Shown: piece after piece, positions 36,576 through 48,484 of the stretch
How positions within the stretch are numbered: the first letter of the stretch is position 1
How the letters are laid out: each line of letters begins with the position of its first letter
DNA from: Hyaloperonospora brassicae
Lineage: Eukaryota; Oomycota; Peronosporomycetes; Peronosporales; Peronosporaceae
Assembly (NCBI GenBank): GCA_947650285.1
Contig: CANTFL010000332.1
Span: forward strand, 372,001 to 436,000
DNA length: 64,000 nucleotides
Direction of reading: 5' to 3'
Position numbers and translations under genes: made by a program
Notes under the pieces: model-generated
What the model was told of the DNA's origin: nothing
The model's input: the letters and a program-made list of their open reading frames with translations, nothing else
Databases searched by the model: none

Positions 36576-38078
36576 CGAATACACAATTGCTATCTTGTAC
36601 GATCTAGGTGAATAGATAGGATTGACACGACTATGATGTGAGAATATGACAAAAAAGAGTATACTTAGTTTACCTTATTGTATCATTATGGAGCTGTATG
36701 CCTTATCGTTTACTAGTAGTATAAGCTTGCTGTTCCTCGAAAGTTTCAGATTTTCTTCGCTAGGTACCATATGTATATGGCTAAACTGAAACGTAACATC
36801 CTGCACTTGTATTGACACAGTTCAAGCTACCTACACTTACAAGGTGAAGGCAGACCACCAAATTATGATGTACACTGTACGTGTAGACTAAGGCTTGATC
36901 TACTCTACAAACGCGTGCAAGAGAAGGCGATGGTATTACAGTATTGAATAAAGTTACGTTTTATAAAAGAACCTGCTTTTATTTTACTTACACTACATCA
37001 AAATTCCAAACGTCACACCACTCATTGCGCGCGTCTGGCGGCGACTGGTGGTCAATTTAGTTGATATAGTGCCCTTGATCAACCCATAAGTGTAACAATG
37101 GCTGCACATATCCTTTATTATTTCATATTTCTTTAATATTAACTTCTCAAAATATTATATTAGAGAGTATTAGGAAGTGAGATATATTCTGATTGTTTCA
37201 ATAAGTGTCAGTCAAGTGGAACGGGCTCACCCCGATACGACTACTGAGTGATGATTAGAAAGAAGAACACTTGCTTTGTACATGCATGTGGAAGCAAATG
37301 CTACATGCAATTCGGACGCTTGCACGCGTCTATACTTCTACAAGCAATTCCAACATAGTATCCTGAAGCTCTTATTTGCTCGTAGAGCCGCCATCTCTGC
37401 TTTCATCACTGTCTGAGTATAGGCTTATAATACACGTTCCTTTGCACCCGATACATGGCTTGTGAGTGATAATCGTACTGTGGGGTACTAAGCGTTTCCA
37501 TATGCTGTAGAAGCTGTGTGTGTTGACGACTTTGGAAAGTGTTAGAGTACAGCTTTGGTGCAGAACGAATGTGTATCCTCTTCCAATCGAAAGGTGTCTT
37601 CTTCATCCTTCACCTCTATAAGAGGCTTGTGGTTCTGTTCTCAAATCTATATATTTCAAGACGAGAAGGATCCCGCTATAGAGCCCTTGGTTGGCCACAG
37701 GTGCAATCATGTATGAATGCCATTTTTGGTCGTGCGGATATCCCTTAAACGTTCGATGATCCCAACTGGACCTAGAATTCGCGGTTCGACGACACTTGGA
37801 CCTCTGTGAATTACATTGCGTGTTATAGCGTGGAATACAAACAAAATTTGACGGACCTCGGCAAGTCGTACTTTGATTAAGCTGCGGGACCCAGTCTCAA
37901 AAGTACTTGCCCTTCTATGTAAATTTGTGATCGTTATTGTGCTTCTTCTATGTCTCTGCAACGTAGCTGGACAATTGAAATAGCTTGGACAACCAACAGG
38001 ATCGTATGGTGACTTTTCTGCAAGTTTTCTCGGATTGCTCTGAACAGTTGTTGTTTCTGTTACGAAAATTATGAAGAG
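36576..38078. other. intergenic with LTR relic
   Basis: No gene. A degraded minus-strand frame at about 37960-37710 (RILGPVGIIERL) may be the remains of an integrase GPF tail. An LTR relic is listed separately. Confidence 0.5.
37008..37240. repeat. diverged relic of the Gypsy LTR family
   Basis: Shares the core CACTCATTGCGCGCGTCT and the following GCGGCGA-TGGTGG block with the LTRs of copies A and B, then drifts; it ends with AACGGGCTCACCCCG, like the LTR end. Strongly diverged; borders approximate. Confidence 0.6.
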
Positions 38079-38087
38079 GTGTTTTTC

Positions 38088-40289
38088 GGGACGGGTTAAA
38101 CATCCTCAACTGAAAGACTACCTGTCCCCAAGTCTATCCCCAACTACACAAAGACATATAATCGGTTATGTTTGGGTCGTAATTTGTGCTCGTCTTGACA
38201 GATGGCAAAACGACAGCGGTACATAGCCTTGCGTCTTGCGATCGATACAAATATATGTATATATTTAAATATATAGATTTATACATGAACATGTATATAT
38301 AAAGGCTCCCCCCACACACCAGTGCTAAACGTTACGTCTTAGCGTTTGGAAACAAACACCAAGAAATACGAGCTAAACTACAGCACTGACGTGAGACAAT
38401 TTCGATCCAAGGTGCTGCACTGACGACATACAGGTTTGAGCTAGGTACGTGCTGCAAACCTTACTGTTTGCCTTTATCCGATCCTATCGCGACTTATATA
38501 TCTACTGGATTCAGATTTCTGGATGGATATTCGTCAGCAAGACATCTTCATTTTCCAAGTGATTGCCCCGCACCCGATCAAGTACATGTTCAATATCCTT
38601 CCGGTCACTCCAAATACGATTAAGCTCACGGATATCGGCTATAGTAGAAGAGAACCTCCATTACTTTGAGACTAGCACTTGAATGATGGGTGCTTATCAA
38701 ATGAGGTGGTAATGTTGGTGCTACTTTAAAGTTTTATGGCAATGATCGGCACACCCCACATCTTCACTTTAATACACTAAATCCATACATGCTGTTCTTG
38801 CTTACATCACGGTCGTCAACGTTGACATCTACTTAAAAAATGCTAACAGTTTAATTATTAATGCTTTGACATTACACGAATTATTGCTATGAATGTTTCT
38901 CAATCAAGCCGATTTGCTGTATCATAAGCATGCCAATGTCTGCACGCATATGCTTGTTTGTTGCAAAAATCAATGATGAGGATGCCCCGTATGTCCTTGA
39001 GCTAACTTTTCATACATGTAATCACGCGCTTCGTATAACAAGAACTGAATAATTGTTGATGAAAGTTTACATGCACGAGATGCGTTTAAAGTTCTAAGAC
39101 AAGATATGAGCACGTAGCTGATCTCGGCATAAGTTTAATTTCATATTACACCTTTAATGCATCAGCATCGACACGCGTGATCCGGACCTCGCGTCATGTT
39201 GTTGCTGCAGCTCACTGAGTGCGTACCGTTGTGACTTCGTCTGTTAAAGCTCGAGCTATCAGTATCCATATACGCTCGAGGCTGGACAATTCATCCAACG
39301 AATAAGTGACTCTGTAATATATATATACATGCGCCGAGTCCGTTCGATATTAGTAGGCAGCTGCGGTAACAACAGTGGCTTCGTTACCGTAGCATCTGCG
39401 GGTTGTAGACGTATTCGCCAGTCCACGGCATACCATTGACCCCAGAGCGCTTGAGTATATAAAAATACTTAAAGAACAGGGTCACTTACGTACCTTTGCA
39501 ACCTAGCACTCTTCATGACGTAGGCTTATCAGCAGCTTGAGAGCGACGGCGCATCCACACTGTTTGTCCAGTCATCCTGTCATTCACGATACAGATATGT
39601 ACAACACTAGATCGCAGCTGCATACTGTCATCGTTTGTAGCGACACGCGCGTCGGAAAAGAATCACAAGACTGTCATGCTGAGCAAAACAGTCTGTCACT
39701 TCCCTTTAATTCTTGTCTTGTGAGCTCCTTCTAGATCCTGGCGTTGTCCACTGACCTCTGTACATCAACGACATAGGAGACGCACTAGTATGCAAAACCA
39801 ATACCATATACATCTTGTTCTGCCAGAAAGTGTGCTCAGTCGCAGGACAGCTTGTCAACTTTTACATACCGCCCTGAAGTTGCAGAAGAAATGATCAGCT
39901 ACTTGTCAGAGCCTCGATTTGTATGCCGTAGGCGAATCACGGTCCTACCTTATTCCGATGGTTTCGTTTACGTGGGTCCGCGTACATTCATAGGAATGCA
40001 ATTGCGGCTAGAAGTGACACATTGCATGCAAGGCTCGGCTATATGGGCTCGTTCGCCTCCTCTTGAAACGGCGGGGACCCGGGCAGGGTCGTGATTTTCC
40101 TATTAGGCTTCTTTGTGTTCTTTGAGCTTCTCTTAGCGTAGAACTCGGTGCTATGTACCGCTGTCGTTTTGCCATCTGTCAAGACGAGCACAAATTACGA
40201 CCCAAACATAACTGATTATATGTCTTTGTGTAGTTGGGGATAGACTTGGGGACAGGTAGTCTTTCAGTTGGGGATGTTTAACCCGTCCC
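38088..40289. mobile_element. non-autonomous Mutator-like element
   Basis: 2202 bp bounded by 140-bp terminal inverted repeats (38088-38227 and 40150-40289) with two mismatches, beginning GGGACGGGTTAAAC. A perfect 9-bp duplication, GTGTTTTTC, flanks it (38079-38087 and 40290-40298). Long TIRs with 9-bp duplications are the mark of Mutator-like elements. The interior has no transposase frame. It does hold protein-like scraps: minus 38640-38515 (DIRELNRIWSDRKDIEHVL) and plus 39852-40094 (VLPYSDGFVYVGPRTFI), which may be captured gene pieces. Confidence 0.85.
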
Positions 40290-40298
40290 GTGTTTTTC

Positions 40299-42595
40299 TG
40301 TCGTCATGCACGATCATAATATTACTTATAAGTTATGAGCCATTGGCTTCGTGAAACCAGCATACGTTTGATCACCAACAATAATTATTTGTTTGTACAA
40401 TCAATGCCAACATAATACGAGCAAATAGCGCTCGGGGACACTGAAAACGCTTGCGCTCTCCTGCAGAGAGTGATCAGAGCACGGAGCAGTGGACCTACTT
40501 TGCTCGTCCAAGCCTTGTGACAGTATACTTGCAGCATCTCGAATATGTTCGAACGAGCTTTATCTTGGCGTTATTTGCTTTACATCATTTGCCTGCCGCT
40601 GAGTTCTCAGAGATTGCTGATATGTCGATTAAGTTGATTCGTATAATGCATGCTGCAAACACGAGTTGGACGACTCTCAAACCATGTCTCAAGGTTCACG
40701 TGATGACCCGCTTCTCGGGCTCGTGCACGCATCGATGCGGACGAAATATGTAGAAACGCTGCGACCTGAGACGGCACGTTTGACTTTGCATTTTGTAAAA
40801 TGGTGTATTACAAAATGCAAAGTCAAATATGCCGTATTTGAGCAAAACGCTAAAATTTCAATGTGTAGGACATGAAAACTAGGCCGTTTAATCAATATAT
40901 CACCATAGTATATGCCTTTGATCCAACAGGTCAACAGCCGCACACAATTTATGATGCCTCTGTCGATTATGGAAGCAAACAGAGATCGGAGTGTGGCCAA
41001 TCTGATTGCTATCGCATCGGCGGGGGCACTAAAACATGTCATTTAAGAGGCTTACTTACAAAGGCTACCTGATGAACAAGAAGGTCACGATTGCTTGCCA
41101 GATCTAGAAGCAGCACATCACCGGGATAGGTCGGAAAAGACACCACACTTCAAGTGCATTCTCACTTCATGCGTGTGGCGTCGCGTCGAGACCCAATTGT
41201 ATAGTACGCACTGCGCATGAACACTTACATGGGCCTTCTGAATCATGCAGACTCGTTGCCCGACCACAAAGTCTCACTCACCACGCAGTGTGCTGGAAGC
41301 CATTTCGCCCACCAGGTCGCAGAGCCTTTCTGTGCAGTACCCAACACAATTGCACCGAAGCACACGCAGTTTTTGCATGCAAAGAGCCTTATCGTCCGCT
41401 GCAGCTGCAAACGCAAGCGTTGTGGTGCACATCGCTTGCGGCTCTCCCTTGCTATATGATCGCCCGGGTACATACAGCCTGTGTACTCAAGTCAGGGCAG
41501 CCAATCAACTTTTGCTGTTAATTGCCGCAAACATACCCTGACGCTTTCTATGCGAGAAGCAGAACCCCTTGTAAAGCGGATGCAGATTATAATTTGAGTT
41601 TCGCGCCGTAAACAGGACAACAGGGGTACTTCTTAGTAATTGTGGAGCGCTTGGCGTCTGAGAAATTTGCCGGAGCTTGTCCCACGTGTTGCCATAACAA
41701 TGGTTCAGCAAGCACATACAGCTCGCAACCTCAGCGCCACAGAATCGTTCTGTCGCTGTCGAGAGTTCAGTGGCTGAGATGAAGGCCTATCCACGACGAG
41801 TAGGGTAGGCAATTACCGCGGTGGGGCATTCTACGATGTTACTCTTCGGTATTACGGCAAGAGCCGACTTGCCCATGCTGCTGGCAAGAACGCGCCACTG
41901 ACGACCGATTTGCACACTCTGCTGCGGTGCTGCTTATCGCAGCAAGTAGAGTGTGGTCGAATATCATACGCTGCTCGTAATCGGCTGCTTTACAACCGCC
42001 GCATGCAAAGCATTCACTCCAAGTTCGCTGTGAACCTGCGTGCGCCTACGTAGACGGCAGTTGTTTCCGCAGGCACATTGGCCTACACGCAACGAAGCAA
42101 ACGTGCGCTGACAGCTTCATGTGTCGTGGAGGTTGTGCAGCATTGTTGGCGTGAGGAAAACCACACGCCGTAGCAGTGCTGTCCAGCTTTTCCGCCAGAC
42201 GGTGGGCGTACCGTGTGTGTAATGGTCACCACAGCAGCTCCCATGAAAACTGTTCGCCAATCAGAGCAGTTCTGCAGCTGCGCATCATTGCGATTGAGCG
42301 TCATACAGGCGATCGTACTCTTGTAGGCCAAACCCAACCCTCCATTCGGAACGCCACCTGTTTTCCAGCCGGGCGGTCGGTCGCGCGACGTCATTCGACC
42401 AGAAGAAGCTCTGCAAACATCTTGGAAAAGCGAAAACAAAGCGCAGGCGAAAGCTGTGGAAATACCCCATTGTCTATCGAACGACCAGACTTCCACGCAA
42501 CGCCCGATCGTGCCTTGGAAGACCGTCAAGTTGTTCGCAGCTCCAGTGTATCGATCATTTGAACTAGTTGTGACACGGAGAAGCACCAAAGCAGA
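40299..42595. other. intergenic, no supported gene
   Basis: Short open frames only. A 27-bp hairpin at 40772-40834 is listed separately. A long minus-strand frame (42589-42083) begins on TTG and shows no domain. A plus-strand stretch near 41815-42050 reads somewhat protein-like but lacks a start. Confidence 0.5.
40772..40834. repeat. 27-bp inverted repeat with 9-nt loop
   Basis: Arms 40772-40798 and 40808-40834 pair with two mismatches; the inner 20 bp pair perfectly (TTTGACTTTGCATTTTGTAA and its complement). A transcript would fold into a long hairpin. It could be a miniature element relic or a small-RNA precursor. Confidence 0.8.
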
Positions 42596-44191
42596 ATGAT
42601 AGAGGCGTACAGGTTGCAGTCCCGGACCGATGGCAGAGCCTTACACTGGCGTGCCCCCGTGTGGCTGTCCGTGGCCGCCGCTGTGATGATGATCAACGGG
42701 GCCACTGCGACGTCCGCGGTGACCGACTCGTTCAACTTTGTCCTAGACGGCGTCACCACGTACTGCTGGCAGGTTGACACGTCGATCTACTCCAACACGG
42801 TGGATGCCACATCTGTACACATCAGGAGCGCCGAGGGCGCCAACTGTCCGCTGGAGCTGTCGATCGCCATTCCCTCGGGCGACGTGCACATCTACGACTC
42901 GGTTGACATATCGTGGAACGCCACGAAGCGCGTCACGTCCAGCGGTGCCCTCAAAACGAACGCTTTTGGCGTGACCAGTCTATCTGCAGGACTCGACCGA
43001 ATTTTGCAAGAGTACTATGAAATCACGACTTCGCATCTGCAAACGTGCCCGTTCAATACAAACTGTAATCCTGTGACGGCCGGGTCTCAGATGAGCGGCT
43101 ACACGACCAACACCCCGCTGAACTTCACCGGTGGCCTGGCAGCGTTCGAATCGTCGGAGCTCCGGTTTGACTCCGCTGGGACTTACACTGTGGTGGCCCA
43201 CTTGATCATGCCCAGCAACGAGCCTTTATCCAAGCGATATGACTTCGCGGTTTTTCTGAAGGTACAAGTGCTTGCGCGTTCGACTGCAGCACTTGCGGAC
43301 ACCGTCGCCACGCCATATTCTGAGTCACGTGGAAGGCCGGACAGCTCAGGTATGTCGACGCAGCTCATGTGTCTGCTTATTATAAGCGGCATCGTAGTCG
43401 CTGCGCTGGCGGTGATCGGGTTTGTAACGTTGCGCTCCAAGATCGACCGGGGTCCTGAAGCAGGCACCAACAAGCGAAACCTGAAGCATGGCCGGGGAAT
43501 GTTTGGGTTTTCAGCCACAGGAATTCAAAGCGGGAGCGGACCTGTTGGTGATAGCGACGTGGATGCTGAGGAATTTGCTATGCTCAGCATGCACGAAGCC
43601 ACTGTCCATCATAACCGGGGCAGCACGTACCTTAGCGCTCTTGGTCGAGGACGACGAAGCAGCGCTGCGCTTGAAAAGAAGTGTAGCCCGATTAAATTTG
43701 CAGGACCGGTGCAATGTCTGGATCGCAAATCCAGCCTCGATGAGAACGCCAGCTCTATGGATGGAGACGTCACACCGCAAAGCATCACGATCGAAACGCC
43801 TGGTACTGGTCGTGCCAGTTATACGGGCATGGATGATACACCGAAGAATGCTCCCGTTAGGCCCTATACGTTTGACCAGGCCCGCGCTCCTCCTGGCCAA
43901 ATTATGTTCAACGACATCATGGAGGACGAGGTGATTTCATCGAGGTCGCGGCCGAGTATCGTTGTAGGCGCTGTCGGTCGACCGGACTTGAACGATAGCA
44001 ACGTGTCCGACGTGACGGATCTGAACCTCACGGCTGTGTCTGAGCGCATCAAGCAGCACTGCGCTATCGCCGAACAGGAGTCATCGAATCAAGTGAAGCA
44101 AGACGTGCTAACAGCGGACGACCTCCGAGAGTCTGAGACCAAGGGACCGATGGAACTCAGCGACCTTCTTGCTTCAAGAGTGAAGAAATGA
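42596..44191 (+). CDS. type I membrane protein, unknown function
   Basis: 531 residues from a true ATG, single exon. An N-terminal hydrophobic stretch (about residues 20-38, WLSVAAAVMMINGATA) fits a signal peptide. The ectodomain (about 40-255) has paired cysteines (TTYCWQ, NCPLEL, TCPFNTNCNP) and glycosylation sites (NAT, NFT). One transmembrane segment at about 257-279 (LMCLLIISGIVVAALAVIGF) precedes a basic stop-transfer and a 250-residue Ser/Asp-rich cytosolic tail. Same overall plan as the protein at 9395-10690 but no visible sequence similarity. No known family recognised. Confidence 0.7.
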   Translation: MIEAYRLQSRTDGRALHWRAPVWLSVAAAVMMINGATATSAVTDSFNFVLDGVTTYCWQVDTSIYSNTVDATSVHIRSAEGANCPLELSIAIPSGDVHIYDSVDISWNATKRVTSSGALKTNAFGVTSLSAGLDRILQEYYEITTSHLQTCPFNTNCNPVTAGSQMSGYTTNTPLNFTGGLAAFESSELRFDSAGTYTVVAHLIMPSNEPLSKRYDFAVFLKVQVLARSTAALADTVATPYSESRGRPDSSGMSTQLMCLLIISGIVVAALAVIGFVTLRSKIDRGPEAGTNKRNLKHGRGMFGFSATGIQSGSGPVGDSDVDAEEFAMLSMHEATVHHNRGSTYLSALGRGRRSSAALEKKCSPIKFAGPVQCLDRKSSLDENASSMDGDVTPQSITIETPGTGRASYTGMDDTPKNAPVRPYTFDQARAPPGQIMFNDIMEDEVISSRSRPSIVVGAVGRPDLNDSNVSDVTDLNLTAVSERIKQHCAIAEQESSNQVKQDVLTADDLRESETKGPMELSDLLASRVKK

Positions 44192-44642
44192 GTCGGGTGG
44201 ACTTGGCGCTCCTAGTGGTGCGACAACGGTTGTAAGTTAATCTGCACGGCGGACTTGAGCGGACTGCGTTTGGACACAGCAACTTTAGCCGCTAAAGCCG
44301 TCCGTCGGTGGTAGACTCATTTGGTCGGCATTTCTGGACAAGAATAGCGAACGCGTCGGAGTGAACGCGTACATACACAAGCAGTTAGTCAGCAGATGCT
44401 GTTCGATGGAGTTAGTCAGCAGATGCCGTTCGATTGACGCGGTGTTTTTTTTACGAAACTGTGAGCTTGATCAATAGTTTTACAATTTGTCAATAGTTTT
44501 TCAATTCGACTAATGCTTTTTATGTAATGTACACGACTATACGTCGTTGCCAACCATTCAATGTCGTCGTCCACAAAGCTTACTTTCACTCGCCTGCGGA
44601 CAGAAGAAGTAGAGCAGCAGCGGTCAACAGCACCCGGCAGCC
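44192..44642. other. intergenic spacer
   Basis: No gene. It holds the presumed promoter of RLP24; a TTCACTC motif at 44587-44593 is a loose match to the oomycete initiator. Confidence 0.5.
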
Positions 44643-45155
44643 ATGCGCATTCACACGTGCTACTTCTGCTCAAGCCCTGTCTACCCGGGCCACGGCATCA
44701 CGTTCGTGCGCAACGACAGCAAGATCTTCCGCTTCTGCCGCTCCAAGTGCCACAAGAACTTTAACCGCAAGCGCAACCCGCGTAAGGTGAAATGGACCAA
44801 GTCCTTCCGTAAGGCAGCGGGCAAGGAAATGGCGCTGGACACAACCTTTGACTTCGACAAGCAACGCCATCGCGCCGTCAAGTACGATCGCGAGCTCATG
44901 GGTGCCACCATCCACGCCATTGAGCGCGTGACGCAGATCAAGGAGAAGCGCGAGGCCGCTTTCTACAAGAACCGCATGAAGGATAGCAAGGCCAAGGCCA
45001 AAGCGCGGGACTTGCGCGAGCTGGAGCAGAATATATCGCTCATTGAGCCGGCGGCAGCGGCACTCAAGGACCAGGCACAACTCAACGTGTCGGCGTCGAA
45101 GCAAAAAGATGCAGCGACCGTTGAGGCACCGTCTGCGATGGTGTTGGATCAGTAA
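44643..45155 (+). CDS. RLP24: ribosome biogenesis protein RLP24
   Basis: 170 residues, single exon, ATG in good context (GCAGCCATGC). Starts [18 protein letters not shown], the L24e zinc ribbon with Cys 6, 9, 32 and 36, followed by [17 protein letters not shown] and [15 protein letters not shown]. Those features, the Lys-rich middle and the length separate RLP24 (RSL24D1) from ribosomal protein L24 itself. RLP24 sits on pre-60S particles and is swapped for eL24 in the cytoplasm by Drg1/AFG2. It lies 408 bp upstream of ABCE1 on the same strand, two ribosome-linked genes side by side. Confidence 0.92.
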   Translation: MRIHTCYFCSSPVYPGHGITFVRNDSKIFRFCRSKCHKNFNRKRNPRKVKWTKSFRKAAGKEMALDTTFDFDKQRHRAVKYDRELMGATIHAIERVTQIKEKREAAFYKNRMKDSKAKAKARDLRELEQNISLIEPAAAALKDQAQLNVSASKQKDAATVEAPSAMVLDQ

Positions 45156-45563
45156 ATTGAAGGCTAGGACCGGTCGTGAGTCTAAAGCTTATAGCTATGT
45201 TTTTTCATCTTTGACGACACACTTTTGTAGCTGCAGCAAAGGCAGATGTTGCTGGTGGTACCGCCCATCGATGAGTGAGTGCAGGGACCTCATGTGACGA
45301 CTTCTCGATTCATAGCGACTCGACTAAGTACTAGGTGTGCACACTTTTGTACCCTTCCCGATGGACATCGACAAACCGTACTTAGCCGACCAACCCGAGC
45401 TGAGACGTTTCTGCGCCAGCCAACTGGCAGGGCATATCCAGACCAAGTGCTTTTTTTATCTCGGAAAGGGGAGCGAGCCACCCGCTCCGACCCAATTCGA
45501 CAGAGACGCCCAAAAGCGCAAAGGCCATCCTCTCCAGCCGATCGACTGGTCGATCGATCCACC

Positions 45564-47444
45564 ATGTCGGACAAGCTGACGCGCATCGCCATCGTGAGCA
45601 CGGACAAGTGCAAGCCCAAAAAGTGCCGTCAGGAATGCAAAAAGTCCTGCCCAGTCGTGCGCATGGGCAAGCTCTGCATCGAAGTGGGGCCGAAGAGCCG
45701 AGTGGCCTTCATCTCGGAACAGCTCTGCATCGGCTGCGGCATTTGCGTCAAGAAGTGTCCGTTCGAGGCCATCAACATCATCAATCTGCCGAAAGATCTC
45801 GAGAACAACACGACGCACCGCTATGGCGCGAACACGTTTAAACTCCACCGTCTGCCGATGCCCCGTCCAGGCCAAGTACTGGGTCTCGTTGGCACGAACG
45901 GCATTGGCAAGTCCACGGCGCTGCGCATCCTCGCTGGAAAGCTCAAGCCAAATTTGGGCAAGTTCGATGCCCCGCCCGAGTGGCAAGAGATCCTGACCCA
46001 CTTTCGCGGTTCGGAACTGCAAAACTACTTTACTCGCATCCTCGAAGACAACCTGAAGGCCATCACCAAGCCGCAGTATGTGGACAAGATTCCCAAGGCC
46101 GTCAAAGGAACGGTACACAGCATCCTGTCCACTCGTTGCGAAAAGCAGGGGCAGCTGGACCACTTTCTCAACGAGCTGGATCTGTCGCATGTGCAGGACC
46201 GGGAGATTGAGAACCTGTCGGGTGGAGAGCTGCAGCGTTTTGCGATTGCTGTTGTGGCGGTGCAGAAGGCCGACATTTACATGTTTGATGAGCCGTCATC
46301 GTACTTGGACGTGCGCCAGCGTCTCAAAGCTGCACTTGTCATTCGCTCGATGGTGAGTGACAATGATCGTTCGTACGTGGTCTGTGTCGAGCATGACTTG
46401 AGTGTGTTGGACTACTTATCCGACTTTATCTGCGTACTGTACGGAACGCCATCAGCCTACGGCGTGGTGACAATGCCGTTTAGCGTGCGTGAAGGTATCA
46501 ACATTTTTCTTGCCGGCTTCGTGCCCACGGAGAACCTGCGCTTCCGCACAGAGGAGCTCACGTTTAAGGTCTCGCAAAACGCCGACGAGTTCAGCACAGG
46601 CGAGGGCGATGCCAACTCATTCAATTACCCTGCAATGACCAAGACAATGTACAATAGCAAGAAGGACACTGCTTTCAAGCTGCACGTCGAAGCGGGTGAC
46701 TTTACCAACTCGGAGATCATCTGTATGCTTGGTGAGAACGGTACGGGTAAGACCACGTTTATTCGTATGCTGGCTGGTCTATTGAAGTCGGACGAGATGG
46801 AGGCTGCCGAGAAGGCTGGCGATGACGAAGCTGTGACCAATTGCGCGTTGCGTTACGACACATCGACGATCAGTTATAAGCCGCAGAAGATTGCGCCAAA
46901 GTTTCAGGGTACCGTGCGTGAACTACTGCACCGCCGCATCCGCGAGGCAATTGTCCACCCGCAGTTTGCAACGGATGTGACAAAGCCGTTGAACCTCGAC
47001 AACATCATCGATCAAGCCGTGCCCCACCTGTCTGGTGGTGAGCTGCAACGCGTGGCAATCATCTTGTGTCTGGGCAAGCCCGCGGACTTGTACTTGATTG
47101 ATGAACCGTCTGCCTACCTGGACTCGGAACAGCGTATCCTAGCCGCCAAGGTTATCAAGCGCTTTATCCTGCACGCAAAAAAGACGGCGTTTGTTGTGGA
47201 GCACGATTTCATTATGGCTACGTACTTGGCCGACCGCGTGGTCGTGTACGACGGCAAGCCGGGTATCGAGTGTACGGCACACGCTCCTCAAAGCCTGCTC
47301 ACTGGAATGAACGCGTTTCTGAAGCAGCTGGAGATCACTTTCCGACGGGACCCCACAAACTTTCGCCCGCGTATCAACAAGTACGACTCGGTGAAGGATG
47401 TTGAGCAGAAGACTTCGGGTAACTTTTTCTTCATCGACGACTAG
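45564..47444 (+). CDS. ABCE1: ABCE1 / RLI1 ribosome recycling ATPase
   Basis: 626 residues, single exon. The ATG at 45564 has an excellent context (CCACCATGT) and starts [11 protein letters not shown]; the frame is open 95 codons further upstream but without ATG or domain. N-terminal 4Fe-4S domain: C16, C21, C25, C29 and then [16 protein letters not shown] near residue 55. First ATPase: Walker [10 protein letters not shown] near 110, signature LSGGELQR near 218, Walker [10 protein letters not shown]. Second ATPase: GENGTGKTT near 391, LSGGELQR near 489, [13 protein letters not shown]1 splits ribosomes after termination together with eRF1. All key residues are present; length is slightly above the usual 600. 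Confidence 0.97.
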   Translation: MSDKLTRIAIVSTDKCKPKKCRQECKKSCPVVRMGKLCIEVGPKSRVAFISEQLCIGCGICVKKCPFEAINIINLPKDLENNTTHRYGANTFKLHRLPMPRPGQVLGLVGTNGIGKSTALRILAGKLKPNLGKFDAPPEWQEILTHFRGSELQNYFTRILEDNLKAITKPQYVDKIPKAVKGTVHSILSTRCEKQGQLDHFLNELDLSHVQDREIENLSGGELQRFAIAVVAVQKADIYMFDEPSSYLDVRQRLKAALVIRSMVSDNDRSYVVCVEHDLSVLDYLSDFICVLYGTPSAYGVVTMPFSVREGINIFLAGFVPTENLRFRTEELTFKVSQNADEFSTGEGDANSFNYPAMTKTMYNSKKDTAFKLHVEAGDFTNSEIICMLGENGTGKTTFIRMLAGLLKSDEMEAAEKAGDDEAVTNCALRYDTSTISYKPQKIAPKFQGTVRELLHRRIREAIVHPQFATDVTKPLNLDNIIDQAVPHLSGGELQRVAIILCLGKPADLYLIDEPSAYLDSEQRILAAKVIKRFILHAKKTAFVVEHDFIMATYLADRVVVYDGKPGIECTAHAPQSLLTGMNAFLKQLEITFRRDPTNFRPRINKYDSVKDVEQKTSGNFFFIDD

Positions 47445-47664
47445 ACGGGACGATGAATGACGTCGAACGGACAACTTGATGAGACAAGCGGATCTCGTTC
47501 CAAAGTGCAGACACGGATGCCATGGGCAGAAGGGCTCGGCGGACGCGGGCATTCGTTACGACAGTGGAGGTCAGGTTGGCTACGATCCTTTGCAGTGCTT
47601 AAAACGAGCAGGTGGAGTAACTAGAGAATACATCTTGGCGCCTCCGCGTGCTTTGTGTTGAGTT

Positions 47665-47967
47665 CTACGTGTTGTTCCTTAGTTCTCGATGGATACATCC
47701 GAAATCGTGCAGAAGCAAAGTGAGCTGCTGGTCGTCCAGCTCGAGTACTACCTGACCATAGAGGAGAATCCGTCGTTAGTCGACATGAAAGAGATCCAGT
47801 AAATTGTTGTAGTGTTTGTCAACCTGTCGCTCGGACCCATCGACCCGTGCCAAGCGCAGCTTGAGAACAACTAATCGCTGATAGCGCCCGCAGAGGGAGC
47901 TATTGGATAGATTCACGCGCACGGAGTAATCGAAGTCGAGTAGGTGCTCGAGATTGGCGAGCGCCAT
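47665..47967 (-). CDS. short COMM-domain protein (COMMD6-like)
   Basis: Two exons, 47967-47824 and 47751-47665, joined in phase 0 over a 72-nt GTTGAC...CAG intron; 76 residues. Exon 1 reads MALANLEHLLDFDYSVRV and LVVLKLRLARVDGSE; exon 2 reads VVLELDDQQLTLLLHDFG. This is the order of a COMM domain: L-x-D-x-D-W-x-V-x-V, a strand with V-L-K-L, then the C-terminal helix. COMMD proteins form the ring of the Commander endosomal recycling complex. Only the COMM domain is present, as in COMMD6 (about 85 residues); I found no upstream exon for an N-terminal helical domain. Convergent with ABCE1, 220 bp apart, and divergent from the gamma-CA gene. Confidence 0.7.
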
Positions 47968-48484
47968 GGGGTGATGTGGACGATACCCAGCGCGCGCCGA
48001 TGACACGTGTAATTTACAACTTTTGGTTGCCTTTTGTGAATAAATTTCGACTCAGAAGTTGTTTTATCGCCCCTCACGCAAGCATGCGCATGTTACAGCC
48101 TTTCATGCGTTACAGTATTGTAACACAAGATCAATGAGGTCGTTAACAGAAGATACCACCTGACGTTGTGACGGCGTACAATGTGATGACGAATCGATTA
48201 CCGTAGCCTAAAAAAGAAGCTCCGGTAAAAACCTCACGAATCGTAGGTATCGAAACGATGCTACAATATTTGTGTATATTTGCGAAATATAAGGGAACAT
48301 AAAGCGGTAGAAACGAAGTTGCAATACTGTGCTGCGTGGCAATCGCTTGCTGAAAATGCTACTTCAGGTCAATGCTCGAAATCGGGCAGTGACTACTTTT
48401 TCAGCAAACGCTCGTCGGTGTACGCCACAAAAGCCCGAACGGAGGGCGGCCAGCACTTGCGATACTCGTTTTCCATCTCCAGCC

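Noticed and set aside
36576..37700. A third full Gypsy copy
   Set aside because: Only an LTR-like relic and a doubtful integrase scrap are seen; no second LTR, primer site or gag.
38080..40297. 7-bp TSD TGTTTTT with 141-bp TIRs
   Set aside because: Shifting the border one base gives a perfect 9-bp duplication, which fits the Mutator-like rule better.
42083..42589. 168-codon minus-strand frame
   Set aside because: Begins on TTG, contains no domain and overlaps the promoter side of the membrane protein gene.
45279..45563. 95-codon N-terminal extension of ABCE1
   Set aside because: No ATG before 45564, no similarity to any ABCE1 N-terminus, and the ATG at 45564 has an ideal context.
47476..47661. 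Short plus-strand frame with Cys/His after ABCE1
   Set aside because: It starts on TTG-ATG, has no recognisable domain and lies in the presumed 3' UTR between convergent genes.
47689..47802. 36-codon plus-strand frame starting MDTSEIVQ
   Set aside because: It is the complement of COMM-domain exon 2 and its intron.
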